64,000 nt of DNA from Carnegiea gigantea (lineage: Eukaryota > Streptophyta > Magnoliopsida > Caryophyllales > Cactaceae), in NCBI GenBank assembly GCA_029747015.1, contig JAKOGI010000428.1, positions 67,501-131,500 on the forward strand. The letters are read 5' to 3'. Under the pieces are notes generated by a model that did not search any database, was not told the origin of the DNA, and worked only from the letters and a program-made list of their open reading frames with translations. The first letter of the stretch is position 1. Every line of letters starts with the position of its first letter. Positions 1-12,831 of this stretch are shown here, one piece after another. Both the position numbers and the translations under genes were made by a program.

Positions 1-698
1 TAGGGGATAATGGGTTGAGTATGTTTATCCATGTTTAACAAAAAAATAATAAGGCTATTTTCTTGTATGATAATCGCAACTAGTATTCCTTTTTTTTTAA
101 AGTTATAAATTGTGGACATTTGGTAGGGATTTGATTACAATAACAAATGCAAATGCATGGAGATGGATCTGGTTATTATATTAACAACATGAGCAACTCT
201 CAATGAAGGTCCCGCCTATGGTGTTTGAAAAAATTCAAATGTAAGCAGCTTTATCTATGCAAAAATTATCATATAGTAGGAAGAGAATCATTATTATTTT
301 AGCTGAACCAGTGTTAAAGATTCTTCTATGACTGGACTGTGCAGGTTGGTTCTTGAAACATGTTCATTTTAGACAAATTCGTGACTGAAAAGACCATAAT
401 GAGAGTGTTTCACTCCTTGTAAGCTAGTAGTAGTTTAACTCTATTATTTTTAATCTTTAAAATAACAGCATCATTTATTCCAATCAACTTAATTACTTTT
501 AAATACTTAAATGTACTATGTTGAGACCAAGAGGGGGAAAAAAGTCATGTATGACCTTAATAAGCTTATATAAATTGTACTATGATTAGCTACTAGACAC
601 GCAAATAACTTTTTTGGGCATCTAATTAAAGTAATTTAATATGAGCGAATATTACAATATATTTTACAATTTCTTTTTTAGGAAATAAAAAATTATTC
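1..698. other. Intergenic spacer, nothing recognised
   Basis: AT-rich sequence with frequent stops in all frames. I see no gene, RNA or clear repeat boundary here. The short phrase ggttggttcttgaaac near 344-359 recurs in related form near 1901-1916, so part of this stretch may be old transposon DNA. Confidence 0.5.
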
Positions 699-701
699 TT
701 A

Positions 702-1069
702 GAGCATCCGCAGCGTAAGGGAAAAATTACCATGCGGGCCCCTCCATAGCCAAGTATCATCATTTCATTTGCTCAGCAAAAAACACCCACGTGTGGAGGA
801 ACTGTGGGCATTCCTCCACGCGTGGAAATGGATTTTTTTATTTTTTTTTTGGTTTTTTCTTTTTTTCGAGTTAATATATAATTTTTATATGATTAAAAAA
901 ATAGATTGTGCGTTATAAAGTGGGTCCATGATAAATTTTTTTATTGGGTTATTAAAATTGGAGTTCCATGGGTTGGAGAAGTGATGATATGCAAGTTCCA
1001 AAAATATGAAATTTTTACTGATGTGGCAAACTTGAGTTTCAAAAAATGACACTCTGATTGCGGATGCTC
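702..1069. mobile_element. PIF/Harbinger-like MITE (copy A)
   Basis: The element begins GAGCATCCGCAG at 702 and ends with the reverse complement CTGATTGCGGATGCTC at 1069, giving an 11-bp perfect terminal inverted repeat. It is flanked on both sides by TTA (699-701 and 1070-1072), the target duplication expected of PIF/Harbinger elements. The 3' third is similar to the end of the element at 15258-16139, in the part that follows a 'gggtcc/gggctcc' motif and includes 'gaagtgat' and 'gaaattttactgatgtgg'. There is no transposase, so it is non-autonomous. The superfamily call rests on the TTA duplication and is inference. Confidence 0.72.
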
Positions 1070-1072
1070 TTA

Positions 1073-2480
<1,408 letters not shown>

Positions 2481-2834
2481 GTATCAAGCACGTTTTCATT
2501 TGTGCCATTACCATCACTTACCAACCCCCAACTCATCAAATACCCATAAAAGAATAAAAGGTTGTTAGAAAACAAGTATATTTCTAATGATATTGACTTC
2601 TAACTGTCTTATTAGACTAAACAGTTCAATTATATACATTTGCTTGCTTAAGATGCAAGCAGCCCTTACCAGCATGTATTCTTCCAAACAAGCTGGAAAC
2701 AAATATATTTGACAAAGCCCAAAGGCATGCAAAGAGTGGGTAGGTGAAGGAGGGCAGTATGTAGCTTATAGCGTGCATTTAAGTAGTTGGAGTGTCAACA
2801 TAGCAGCAAAGGTACACCGACAATTCCAACGTTA

Positions 2835-3005
2835 ATTAACACAGGTTGGTTCAAGCAGTTTGACACTTGTTCCTCTTAAGTAGGGTCTCGCGTTTGAATC
2901 TTGTAAATGAAGAAAATCTGTTATGGGAGATCTCTATCTCTTATTGAGCCAACAGTAGCTCGACTCCAGTGAAATAGAGGATCCAAGATTTAAAAAAAAA
3001 AAAAA
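2835..3005 (+). mobile_element. tRNA-derived SINE with target-site duplication
   Basis: A body of about 170 bp carries an A-box-like segment (ggttggttcaagcag, 2844-2858) and a B-box-like segment (cgcgtttgaatct, 2889-2901), and ends in an oligo(A) tail (2992-3005). It is bracketed by a 14-bp direct repeat, CAATTCCAACGTTA, at 2821-2834 and 3006-3019. An internal pol III promoter, an A tail and a target duplication together are diagnostic of a SINE. The identical flanks imply a fairly young insertion. I do not recognise the family name. Confidence 0.85.
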
Positions 3006-3019
3006 CAATTCCAACGTTA

Positions 3020-3715
3020 GTCTCATTCCTCCACACCATATCATTTGATAGTGGCATAGAAGCATATGGAAATTAAGAAAAGAAGTGAAGTATGAATATC
3101 ATATCATACCTCATGCAGCTTATATTTAGGTAGAAATCGGACATATTCCACCAAGTTAGTGCTGAATCAGTATTCTAATTTTTGAAAGAAAATTGTACCA
3201 GCTAACCCAATAATTCTTGCAGACAAAAAAATAGAGGATTATTTGTCAAGTTTTTAATCTAATACATTGTTAACTAAGACAAACTTGTTGTCTAACACTA
3301 AGGCCTTATCTGAAGATTTAAGCTAGAACATGTAAGGAACGATAATAAATTGGATCAAGTTGTTCGAAGCTGCAATTTATAAGAAATTGTAGTTAAATGG
3401 AGCTGCAAGAGACTTCAAAAAACGCAAGAAGTTGTAAGAAACTGGAACCTTTGATTTAATTATACTTAAAACTAAAAAGAATAGGACCTAATTCATTTTG
3501 ACTCCTTTAAAAAAAAAAATAAAGAAAGTAGGAGGAATTGTGTTACTAAAGCTGAGTTGAATAACAAAAGTCTTTCATGATAAGATCATAGACACAATAT
3601 GGACCATCCTCCAATCAAATTTGAGGCACCGGATCATGAGGTTGGAGGCGAGCAAGATAATGAGCCACTTTATTTCCCTGCCTCCTAACAAAAGAAAAAA
3701 CAACATACTCAAAAA
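3020..3715. other. Intergenic spacer, nothing recognised
   Basis: AT-rich sequence with an A tract near 3509-3520 and no gene or delimited repeat that I can see. Confidence 0.5.
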
Positions 3716-3721
3716 TCCTTT

Positions 3722-3855
3722 TCTGTGGGTATCTTGGAATCAGCCTTTCTACAGACAGGAATGCCGACAGTGGTAAGGTTGCCTATTTCTGAATCTCCTC
3801 AAATTTCGTAAAAGTAGAACCCACACTGGGAGGTTGTGGTGGTGGTGGTGTACTA
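3722..3855 (+). mobile_element. Degenerate Au-like SINE 3' half
   Basis: The order of phrases 'cttggaatcagcctttctac', 'ggtaaggttgcctatttctg', 'cctcaaatttcgtaaaagtag' and 'cacactgggaggttgtggtggtgg' resembles the conserved 3' half of plant Au-type SINEs ('ggtaaggttgcgtaca', then 'cctccc', then 'cactgggt', then a tail). A diverged copy with the same order lies at 18262-18375. No target duplication was found. The family assignment is from memory of the consensus and is moderate at best. Confidence 0.45.
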
Positions 3856-3919
3856 AAAAAATATTACAAAGCAATAACCTACCCCAGACCAATATAGTTT
3901 GGACAAGTTCGAACCACGC

Positions 3920-4232
3920 TCAGCCCAACTCCCCTCACTAAATTGGGTCATAGTGGATGATGAACCCATTCCTTGGCCCATTGATCTGAGAAAGAACATT
4001 ACTGACGGGCCGAGGCCCGTTAATTTGTTTCCTCTCCCACCGTCGTCTAGTGGGAACTTCAATCGTCTCTTTCTCTCTCCGACTCGCGCTCGTCTCCTTC
4101 TGTCTTCTAAATTTGACATACAGAGAAATCAAATCCCTTCTTTTCAGCCCTAAACCCTGCAACTCCATCTCACTCTCTGTGTGTTTGAGCTCGAGAGAGA
4201 GAGAGAGAGACCCTAACCCTAACTCTGGAAAG
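3920..4232 (+). promoter_or_regulatory. Promoter and 5' UTR of SF3a60 gene
   Basis: Upstream of the start codon are GGCCCA/TGGGCY-type site II motifs (near 3975, and the palindromic gggccgaggccc around 4008-4018), a CT-rich patch (about 4064-4110), a GA repeat (4192-4210) and a telo-box run ccctaaccctaa (4211-4222). Site II plus telo-box is the usual architecture of plant genes for translation and RNA processing in dividing cells. An in-frame upstream ATG at 4050 stays open into the CDS, but homology places the start at 4233. Confidence 0.6.
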
Positions 4233-7200
4233 ATGTCGTCGACGCTACTGGAAGTGACGCGAGCTTCGCACGAGGAAGTAGAGAGGTTGGAGCGTCTGAT
4301 CGTGAAGGAGCTCCAGAATGAGTCTGCTTCATCTAAAGATCGCCTTTATCAGAGCCACCGCGTTCGTAACATGATCGAGCAGATCATCTCCACCACCGAT
4401 AAGCTCGTACTTTTCTCTCTCCTGTATCTTCCTGATTTTGCAATTGTATCATCAATTATTGACATTTAAATTGTGTTTTTTTGGCGTTTCTTTTTGATTT
4501 TGTGAAGGTTGATATATATGAAGACAAAGATAATGCTCGGAAGGATGAGATTGCGGCGCTTGGAGGTCAGACAGCTACTGGTACCAATGTGTTTAGCGCA
4601 TTCTATGATAGATTGAAGGAGGTATGTTTTTCTTTTTTGGTTGATTTTACTTACAATTTTCTGTGTCTAGTTTAGTTTCGACTGAATTGAGATATTTGTT
4701 GTTGATTTTTTGGTTGCCTTTTACAGTAGGTTCGATGTCTAGGTTTTGTAGGATGTTGTGCATTGTACCGAAAATTGACGAGTCCTGCAGCAACAGGATG
4801 AGTTATTTCTTAGAAAGAAGTTGCTATTGCTACTTGATGGAACTTATATTGATTATAGATATTAGATGATGAATCTGGTCAATAGAAGTTAATCGATCCA
4901 CGCACATTTGCCTTGATCCTTGATAGTTTTAGCCTAGGAAATGAGTTTGTTGTGACTTTTTGAATGAGAAAGCTTGAATTTTTGTGCAGATTCGTGAATA
5001 CCATAGGCGCCATCCTGCTGCACGTGTTGTGGATGCTGGTGAGGAGTATGAGCAGATGTTTAAAGAGGACCCAATACTTGATTTTAGTGGAGAGGTATTT
5101 CATCTCTCACTCCTTTGCATATATGAGGCTTTTTTGATAATTATTGTGGGCCATTTCAATTTTCCTGTACATGATGTAAGAGAGTTACTTAATTTGTATG
5201 CTTTCTTTTTTCCCCCCCTTAGTGCTTCTTGATCTTTCTCACAATAATCAATCACAATGAAATAGTGCAGAAGCATAGCGGATAGTGTAGTAGAGTATAG
5301 TTGCTGAGATTGCTAACTCTGCCTGTGTGGATGAAATTCTCTAGCTTTATGGTTTTCATTCTTTGTGTAGGTTTTTTTTTTTTAAAGAATGATCCACGGT
5401 GGCCACTTTCAGCTGGTGTTGTTCTGGTTTAGAAAGTGCACAAATGCATGGGAGAAATCCCATGTGATTTTTCCGTTTCAATTTTCTTTATTGCGTAATT
5501 TGAGTATTTGATATTTCCAGATTTAGCTTGGTCAAACACACATGGTAGAAAAGCATGTGGAGATAATTGATAATTTGAATGCACAAAGGCCGAACCCACA
5601 TCGTAACTTTGGGCTTAAGATGAATAGAGCAAAACCTGATTGGCAACCTTTGCACTGCTGTAGATTTCTAATGACCTAATCTGCCCATCATTTGAAGACC
5701 TAATAGTCTTCACCCTTAATTTACAATTGTGCTTTCAATCTTTGTTTGTCTTTCTCCCTGTTTACCATCTCCTTTGCTTAGTCTTGAACTTTGGAGTGTC
5801 TTTCTCCCAATTTTATCCCTCCACTTCCATTTCTTGTCGACTAAGAAATCTGTCATCTACAAATCCGAACTGAATAGGAACACGCAACTGGGTTAAACAA
5901 TATATGTGCGGCCCCCTAGTGTAAAGGCTGCTGAATGTCGAGGCTTTCAATTTTTCATGTTTCTTGTGTCTTAAAATCTGAGGGATGTTGAGATTTTTTT
6001 ATTCAAGTGGCTTGTGTAATGAGTTATTGGCACTAATCAATTGCCTTTGGTTGTTGGCTCTTGCTGTCTCTTTGACTTATGTTGCTTATGCTTTGTTTCA
6101 AATTCTTGGAGTATTTTTCTCCTTGATGTACACTCTTTCTTGTCATTCAGCTTCTGGTGAATCTTGACTTGCATACTAAATGAACATCTACAGTGATCAT
6201 ACAATGCGTATGAGGAACCTTCAAAATTCAACTTTGTGATTTCACTTTGATTTTGTTCCTTGACTTCCCTCTCCCTCATATATTTTCCTGTGAGCCGGAA
6301 CGTAGTTATCAGTGGGGGCTGCATGTGAATAAGCAATAGAGTTATAATGTGTTTGAGAAGTCTTTCTTGATGTAGGGGTGTCTATTTTTTTTAAAAAATA
6401 AATTACCATAATACAGCAACTAGCAAGTCTGTTCTGGGCTTATTACATATTAAGCTAAATGGAGCTGCTGCAATCTCAGGAAGCATTTGGCAGGTATCTA
6501 GATTTACATGAATTCTACAATCGGTACATCAACTCAAAATTTGGTGAACCAATGGAGTACACTACTTATCTAGATGTTTTCTCAAAGCCAGAAAAGGTTC
6601 CTCGCAAATTCAAGATGACAAGGTAAGTACTCTCTGCTTTTTCTTCCCCAACTTTTGTGAGTCTGTTGGGATTTGAAAATTTCCTTGGAGTCAACAGTAC
6701 AAATGAAATTGCGATTCTCTCTGTATGATGCACCTGCAGGCAATATCGAGATTATATCATTGATCTACTGGAGTACCTGATATCATTCTTTGAGCGCACA
6801 GAGCCTTTGAATGATCTAGATAGAATTTTCTCAAAGGTTATTCCCTAATCCTTTGTACTTATCCAATGTGAATTTATTTTATTTTCTGAGTTTGGCTGAT
6901 TCGTAAACTAAATCTAAGTATGTGTATGGATTGCATAAGAGCATGCATATCTGAATCTTGCTATGTCATTGTTCTTTTGTCAATCTTTTGGTACTAATTA
7001 TTTATGTCTGTTATCAATAAACTTTAGGGGACTTGTCTGAAGTGTAGTTTGTGGGCTAAATTTAAATGCACTAAATCTATCATCCAATGGTTGAATAGAA
7101 TGGTTTCATCAACCAAATCATGAAAAATGGTCTTATGAATGCTTTAAACAGGGGAATTTTGTAACTGCAGGTGATAACTGAATTTGAAGAGCAGTGGTCC

Positions 7201-10200
7201 AATGGAAAAGTTGAGGGATGGGAGAATGAGGGGCAAGAGAATGGACATGTCTCCCAGCCTACCATGATCGATCTTGATTACTATAGTACAGTTGAAGAGC
7301 TTATGGAAGTGGGGCCAGAAAAGTTGAAAGAGGTTAGTCATCTGATACTTGCTGTCTTGTTTTACAATAACTATTTGGTGCTAGTGGCACACTTGTATAA
7401 CCACTATGTCTCACTCGATTGGCCCGTAGACCTATGCTTTGTCATACAATACAATCTTGTGATCATGAAAATTTTAACCTGAGTGTTAGGAGTGCATAAA
7501 GTGTATTCTGCTGTGTATGCGCTAATTCTAGGGTTTAGTGATGTATAATCTCTATATTTTCAGAAAATACTGCTCGAATATACGATTCTTGACTAGAGCA
7601 TCTTTTTTCTGTGCCTAGGAATTCTGCAAGTCCGTCTACTTTGATGTACACTTTTTAGAGCATTTCTGACTTTCGAAACCGTATCTGGTCTCAGATTTTG
7701 CCACTTAGGCAGAGATATGAAAGCATATGCTGTAATCAATCGAGGACTGTATATTTCAATGTTTGGGATGGAACAATTTTATGGGCATATCATCATGATG
7801 TATGTCTTTTTTTCTAGTTTTTAAAGGCAGGATAGTGATTTTCCATACTAATGAAAAGCACCTTGACAAGATTAACAAATGGAAAATTTAGTAAGTTCAG
7901 TTGCATGAAGGGAGTGCAACTGAATTTAAAGGAAGAGTAGTAACACCTCCATCAGTTCGCAGCGACCAAGGGATTTGTTTTCTTCCTCCTGGGCTCTGGC
8001 CCTGAGCAGGAATGAATCCTGGATGGGGACCAGGGCAGAGCATATTCTTCATGAAAATTGTCAGCTTCTGAAATTTTATGGGGACTACTATCACTGATGC
8101 GGTGCTCTTTTATGTTTAATGGTTGATTGATTAATGCTTGGAGCTCAAGATTTGCTGAGAGTTGAGACATTTTCTGATATTGATGAACCTTGCACACTAA
8201 GGCTTGATCTTCATATCATTATATCTGCTCCTTTTCAGGAGTTAGTTTCTCTCATTTCTTTGGGCATTTCTCAAGTAATGTTTCAATTTTCTTATCATTT
8301 TTCATAAACGTGCTCTCGTAGCCAGAAAGTTGTTCGGGAATAGACATGATTGTCAAATACGTAGTGGGCTTTGTGAATGATGAATTTTTGTTGAATAGTG
8401 TTATAGTAATAGTTGGCATGCCTTCTATTTTGAATGCAACCCACTGTACATACAGGGGAGGTAGGTGCATTTCCTGCAGTTATGCTGCCACCCATCAATA
8501 TTTTCAGCTTTCACATGATAAGAGATGCTTACACGTTTCTGCACTTGCTTGTTATATTACTTGGGCCCTTCTTTTGACCTTGCTGTACCTGTGTTGAACG
8601 TTAATAGTTGGGCTCAGACACAACCCTTGTCACACTTCAAATTTGCTAAAAATGTGCTAATTGCTTTGAAGATAGCAATGTTGGACCCTTGGGGCTTGTT
8701 CTTTTCGTTGGTAAATTTTCTTTTACCAACTTCAACTAACTTCTGGCAATTCAAACAAAAAAATTTCATTCTTTTCCAACTTCGGCCAACCTATATCAAC
8801 TTCTAAAAACTCTTTTTTTTTTTTTTTTTGATCAGTAACTTCTAGAAACTCTTGCCAATCTCTTTCAAAATTTCTTACAAAGAAATCCCCATTCATTTAC
8901 GTTTCTTATCAACATTTTCTAACTTATAACAACTTCTACCAACTTCCTCGAATCTTATAGCCTTAACCAACTTCTACCAGTCATTCCAAAAAATACCAAT
9001 TTTTAACCACCTCTACCAATTGTTACTAACTTAATCCATTTACCGACCCCTATTTACCAACAAAAAGAACAAACCCATGGTGTACTATTGGGTACGTGTG
9101 TCCAAGTCCTGTTTTGTATTTTTTGATTTCAAAGCAAGTAGCTTGTGGATGTTTAAAATCTTTCTTTTTAGTGTCAACCAAATTCATTTTTCTCTTTGGA
9201 GACAAATGACTGCTATATTGAGCTGTCTTCTTTTTGGGGTTGATGCTGTGAGCACTTGTTCCACGATTCTTGCTGGTCAACATGCATATCTGTCAAGATT
9301 TTGTGGCATTTTGGATCCTTCCTTGTTCAGATGCAGCATTTGACTGCTGCAGCTTTTGTTGCATTTGAGTGTGAAAGATGGATATGCACTGTATTTTAAT
9401 GCCTGTTTCTTTGATTTGAATTGTCTTAATATGTATGTCTTGGGTACCTTTTTTTTAAATATTAGGAATTTGTTTTTTAGCACTTAGTCATATTGACTGC
9501 TTTGTTTTTGCCACAGGCCTTGGCTGCATTAGGGCTTAAAACAGGTGGTACTGTTCAGCAAAGAGCTGAGAGGCTATTCCTCACCAAGGTATATCTTTTG
9601 CCACATACGCTCCATGATATTTTTTTTTTTTGGGGGTGGGGGGAGATAAGTGAATGTGTTTGGATGTCGACCCTTGGAATTCTTTCAATTGAGAAAAGTT
9701 CTCAATGTTGTCTTGTTGACACTTGTTGGAAGTGTTTTGAAATCCAATTAGAGTGTACTTTGTGACTAGGTGTCCTCGGTGCTTATGACGGGATCTGTTA
9801 ATGACTTTCGCTATTTTGGTTTCTGATGTTGGTATTGATTTGGTTTCTTCAACTGTTATGCTTTGCAAATTTTTTAGAACACTCCTGTAGAGATGTTGGA
9901 TCGCAAACATTTTGCTAAACCTCTGCGTGGCTCAGAGCAGAATGGAAATATGCCAACTCAGAAAGATCTTAAGGAGTTGGCTCTAATGGAGGCTAAGATG
10001 AAAAGGCTTTGTGAGCTGCTGAATGAGGTCAGGTTTTATCCATTGGTACTTGATGTTGGCAAAAGTTTTGCAAGTATTCTATGCTGGTATTTCACGGACT
10101 CTTTAGGCATTTTCCCCCCAGTTCTATTAGGATATTGGCTCCACTTTTGTTTCTGTTGTTCCCTCGGTCTCTTTTTTCTGCTCAATAGTTTTCTTTTTTT

Positions 10201-12831
10201 TTTTTTTTGGCTTTGGGGTTTTGTTCGGGGGGGGGGGTCGTTTTATGATATAATGTAATTTCTATGCGTCATGTTGTGTCATTGATTTACATATATAAAA
10301 TTGCGGCGGTGGTTGGTCTAATCCTTCCTTTTCAAATATTTGCAGACTATAGTGCGGACAAAAGAAAATACTGTGAAGAAGCAGGGAATGACTTGGGACG
10401 AAATTGTGCAAGAGCAGGAGGAGGTGAGGTTTTATAAGCTTTCTTCCACCATTTCTCTCTAATGTTTTGCTGCTACCTTTTTAACCATGTTGTGCGGCTT
10501 GTCTGATATGTCTTGTCGTCTTGGGATTCATTTTTGCATTTATGGACTTTACAGGAAGACATACAAGCTGATACTGAAAGTGACGAGGAAGAGCAGCCGA
10601 TATATAACCCCCTGAAATTGCCACTTGGATGGGATGGGAAACCTATCCCATATTGGCTATATAAGCTCCACGGCCTTGGCCAGGTACAATAACATTTGAT
10701 CATTGGTAGAGCTCTTCTTGGTCTGTTTTCAGTGGCTTCTGGATTCAGAGTAATACTTGGAGTATTGAATACTTTCCAAAGATTCATTTTTGCTCATGTG
10801 TTTTGTCCATCAAGATGGATGGGCAATCTAGATAATCTCTTTAACTGAATGCATTTTATTTGTCTTAAATGTGGTGGACTAAGCCTTTATTGAATATTTA
10901 TGATTGCCGGTAGGTCTGTGTATTGTTTCAATTGCACATCGCTGTGGTCTCTATGCTGTTAAGTCTCTGCCATGAACCCCTGAATATTGTTTTTCTACTG
11001 TGCATTTCAGGAATTTAAATGTGAAATCTGTGGGAATCATAGTTATTGGGGCCGTAGAGCGTTCGAGAGGCATTTCAAGGAATGGCGTCATCAACATGGA
11101 ATGCGCTGCCTCGGCATTCCTAACACAAAGAACTTCAATGAAATCACATCGATTGAGGTTTGCTTCTTCTATCTATGCTGAACAAGTATTCATAATTGAA
11201 TTTGATGTGACCTCCTTGAATTTCCCAAACGGAGGATAGTTTTTCTTCTTGCTGATATGCATTGGTGGAGTAGTGATAGAAATTCACGGTTTATGATTTT
11301 TCGCATGTTGAAGTATTCGCTTCAGTGACTTTGGACTTTTGGTGTTGTGTCTGTCTGAACTAGGTTACTTGGACAAAAGGAAAAGTATTGTGATTTCTGG
11401 TGGTTGCCAATACTAGCCTGCAAATAGATTGTTAGCTATATTTATGAATATCACTAATAGTCTGGTTTGGTTATATCTTTCCTTCTTTACACCTTATAGT
11501 GATGACTTACATCACAGCTTGCCAATTATCATTTACTAGGATTATAACGGGAGCCCACCTGTTTTTTTTTTTTTTTTTGGGGGGGGGGGTGGTTATCTCC
11601 ATTATGTTGGGCAGTGTCTTGCCATATAGCTTTGGCTAAATATGAGAAAGGGTGAATAAACTGTTCATGTTGTGAAGTAGTGTGAAGTAGCACATTTGGT
11701 TGATGCTAAATGCATTTCAAACTCTAGGAAGTTGGAACCGTGTTCGTATAATATTTTGCCATCATTGACTGCTTGATGTTTCATTTAAAGCATCCTACAA
11801 ATCGTCTCAAATATCTCTGTAGCCTCAGGATCAGATGGTTGGATCGAGATTGAGTGAAAGTTTAGCCCCTCCAGAGGATAAGGTTGCTGAAGCCCTCACC
11901 CTTGCACTCTGTATTTTAGGTCAGCCGAGACTTGTTGCTTTGATGGTGTCATGCAAGATGGTGGGGGAGGTTAATACCTTCGCCGCTCTGTCCAATATTT
12001 GACCGCGTGACGTGTACTAACCAAGGTTACACAACATGCAATTTTGTCAGATTGGTATGGGTTTGGGAGGAACTTGAAGTACATAAAACAGTCTCTTAGA
12101 TGACATTGTTTAGATTGCTGGAGTCAGACCATTCGAATTTGAAAGCATTTAGTTTGGTTGATTGATCGCAATTGGAAGAAACCGTGAATGTTGGAAGAAC
12201 TGATAGTTCAGTCAGAAGAGTAAGTGACAGTTGCAAGGCCGATATGCATGCTGGAGGTTGGTAACTGCCTTCAACAACCCTCTGGCCCGCCGCAAAAACC
12301 ACAAAAGAGGGACAGAATGGAAAAAGAAAATCCCAGCCCTTGCGAAATGAGCACATGAAAAACCAACTGCTCCGCTCTTTTCTTCTAATGCAAAACTTGG
12401 TGGGTGGGTGGATGGTGGTTAAACTTATGCGACGGTCCTGAAGGATAATCTATATACAGTAACATTTTGCTCTGTGCATCAAGTGTTTGCTTGTAGTTGG
12501 ATGGAGACCAGTTGCCTGAGGTTTGAGCTTGAAATAAATAGTATATTTTGTTATCCTCTTTTTGTGTTTTGCGAATCTATGTATGTTCATGTCAATTTCT
12601 GATCTTGTCTGGTTTCTGAGTTTTCAGCAGAACTTTCTTTGTCTTCTCAGTAGTATCTCATATCATGTTTATTTTGCTATACAGGACGCTAAGAGATTGT
12701 GGGAGAGAATACAAGAGAGACAGGGTCTGAACAAATGGCGCCCAGATCTTGAGGAGGAATATGAAGATCAAGAAGGAAACATATACAACAAGAAGACATT
12801 CACTGACCTTCAACGTCAAGGGTTGATTTAG
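4233..12831 (+). CDS. ATO: Splicing factor 3a subunit 60 kDa (SF3a60/SF3A3), ATROPOS type
   Basis: A subunit of the U2 snRNP SF3a complex, which acts in the nucleus in branch-site recognition and pre-spliceosome assembly. Twelve exons join in phase: 4233-4406, 4508-4621, 4990-5094, 6480-6622, 6740-6836, 7171-7332, 9517-9588, 9878-10027, 10346-10423, 10555-10683, 11011-11157 and 12685-12831. All introns are GT-AG. The product is 505 aa, close to human SF3A3 (about 501) and the Arabidopsis protein (about 504). Visible landmarks are the N-terminal [20 protein letters not shown], a SAP-like segment in residues 266-289 ([12 protein letters not shown]), an acidic stretch before residue 385, the highly conserved [20 protein letters not shown] block, and a matrin-type C2H2 zinc finger (CEIC...RHFKEWRH) at about 411-432. 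The end, [13 protein letters not shown], is typical of the family. Start 4233 is chosen by homology over the in-frame ATG at 4050. Intron 6 (2.2 kb) holds a MITE. No lesion is seen. Confidence 0.96.
8692..9076. mobile_element. MITE with 25-bp inverted termini in SF3a60 intron 6
   Basis: The left end GGGCTTGTTCTTTTCGTTGG (continuing GTAAAT) and the reverse complement of the right end match at 23 of 25 positions. The interior is a loose array of ccaactt/accaacttcta motifs. No exact target duplication is visible and no transposase is encoded, so the superfamily is unassigned. It lies well inside the intron, away from the splice sites. Confidence 0.75.
9620..9643. repeat. Compound poly(T)-poly(G) tract, intron 7
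   Basis: Twelve T followed directly by a G-rich run. It is one of several T-then-G homopolymer junctions in this window. Confidence 0.9.
10194..10237. repeat. Poly(T) and poly(G) tracts, intron 8
   Basis: A T run of about 15 (10194-10208) is followed, after a short G/T-rich gap, by 11 G (10227-10237), all within intron 8 of the SF3a60 gene. Confidence 0.9.
11562..11589. repeat. Compound poly(T)-poly(G) tract, intron 11
   Basis: Seventeen T are joined directly to 11 G within intron 11 of the SF3a60 gene. Confidence 0.9.

Noticed and set aside
3853..4168. Overlapping ORFs on both strands upstream of the SF3a60 gene
   Set aside because: They lie in the promoter and 5' UTR and have no recognisable protein features.
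4050..4232. Upstream in-frame ATG extending the SF3a60 protein by 61 residues
   Set aside because: The extension is CT/GA-repeat translation without homology; the conserved family start is at 4233.
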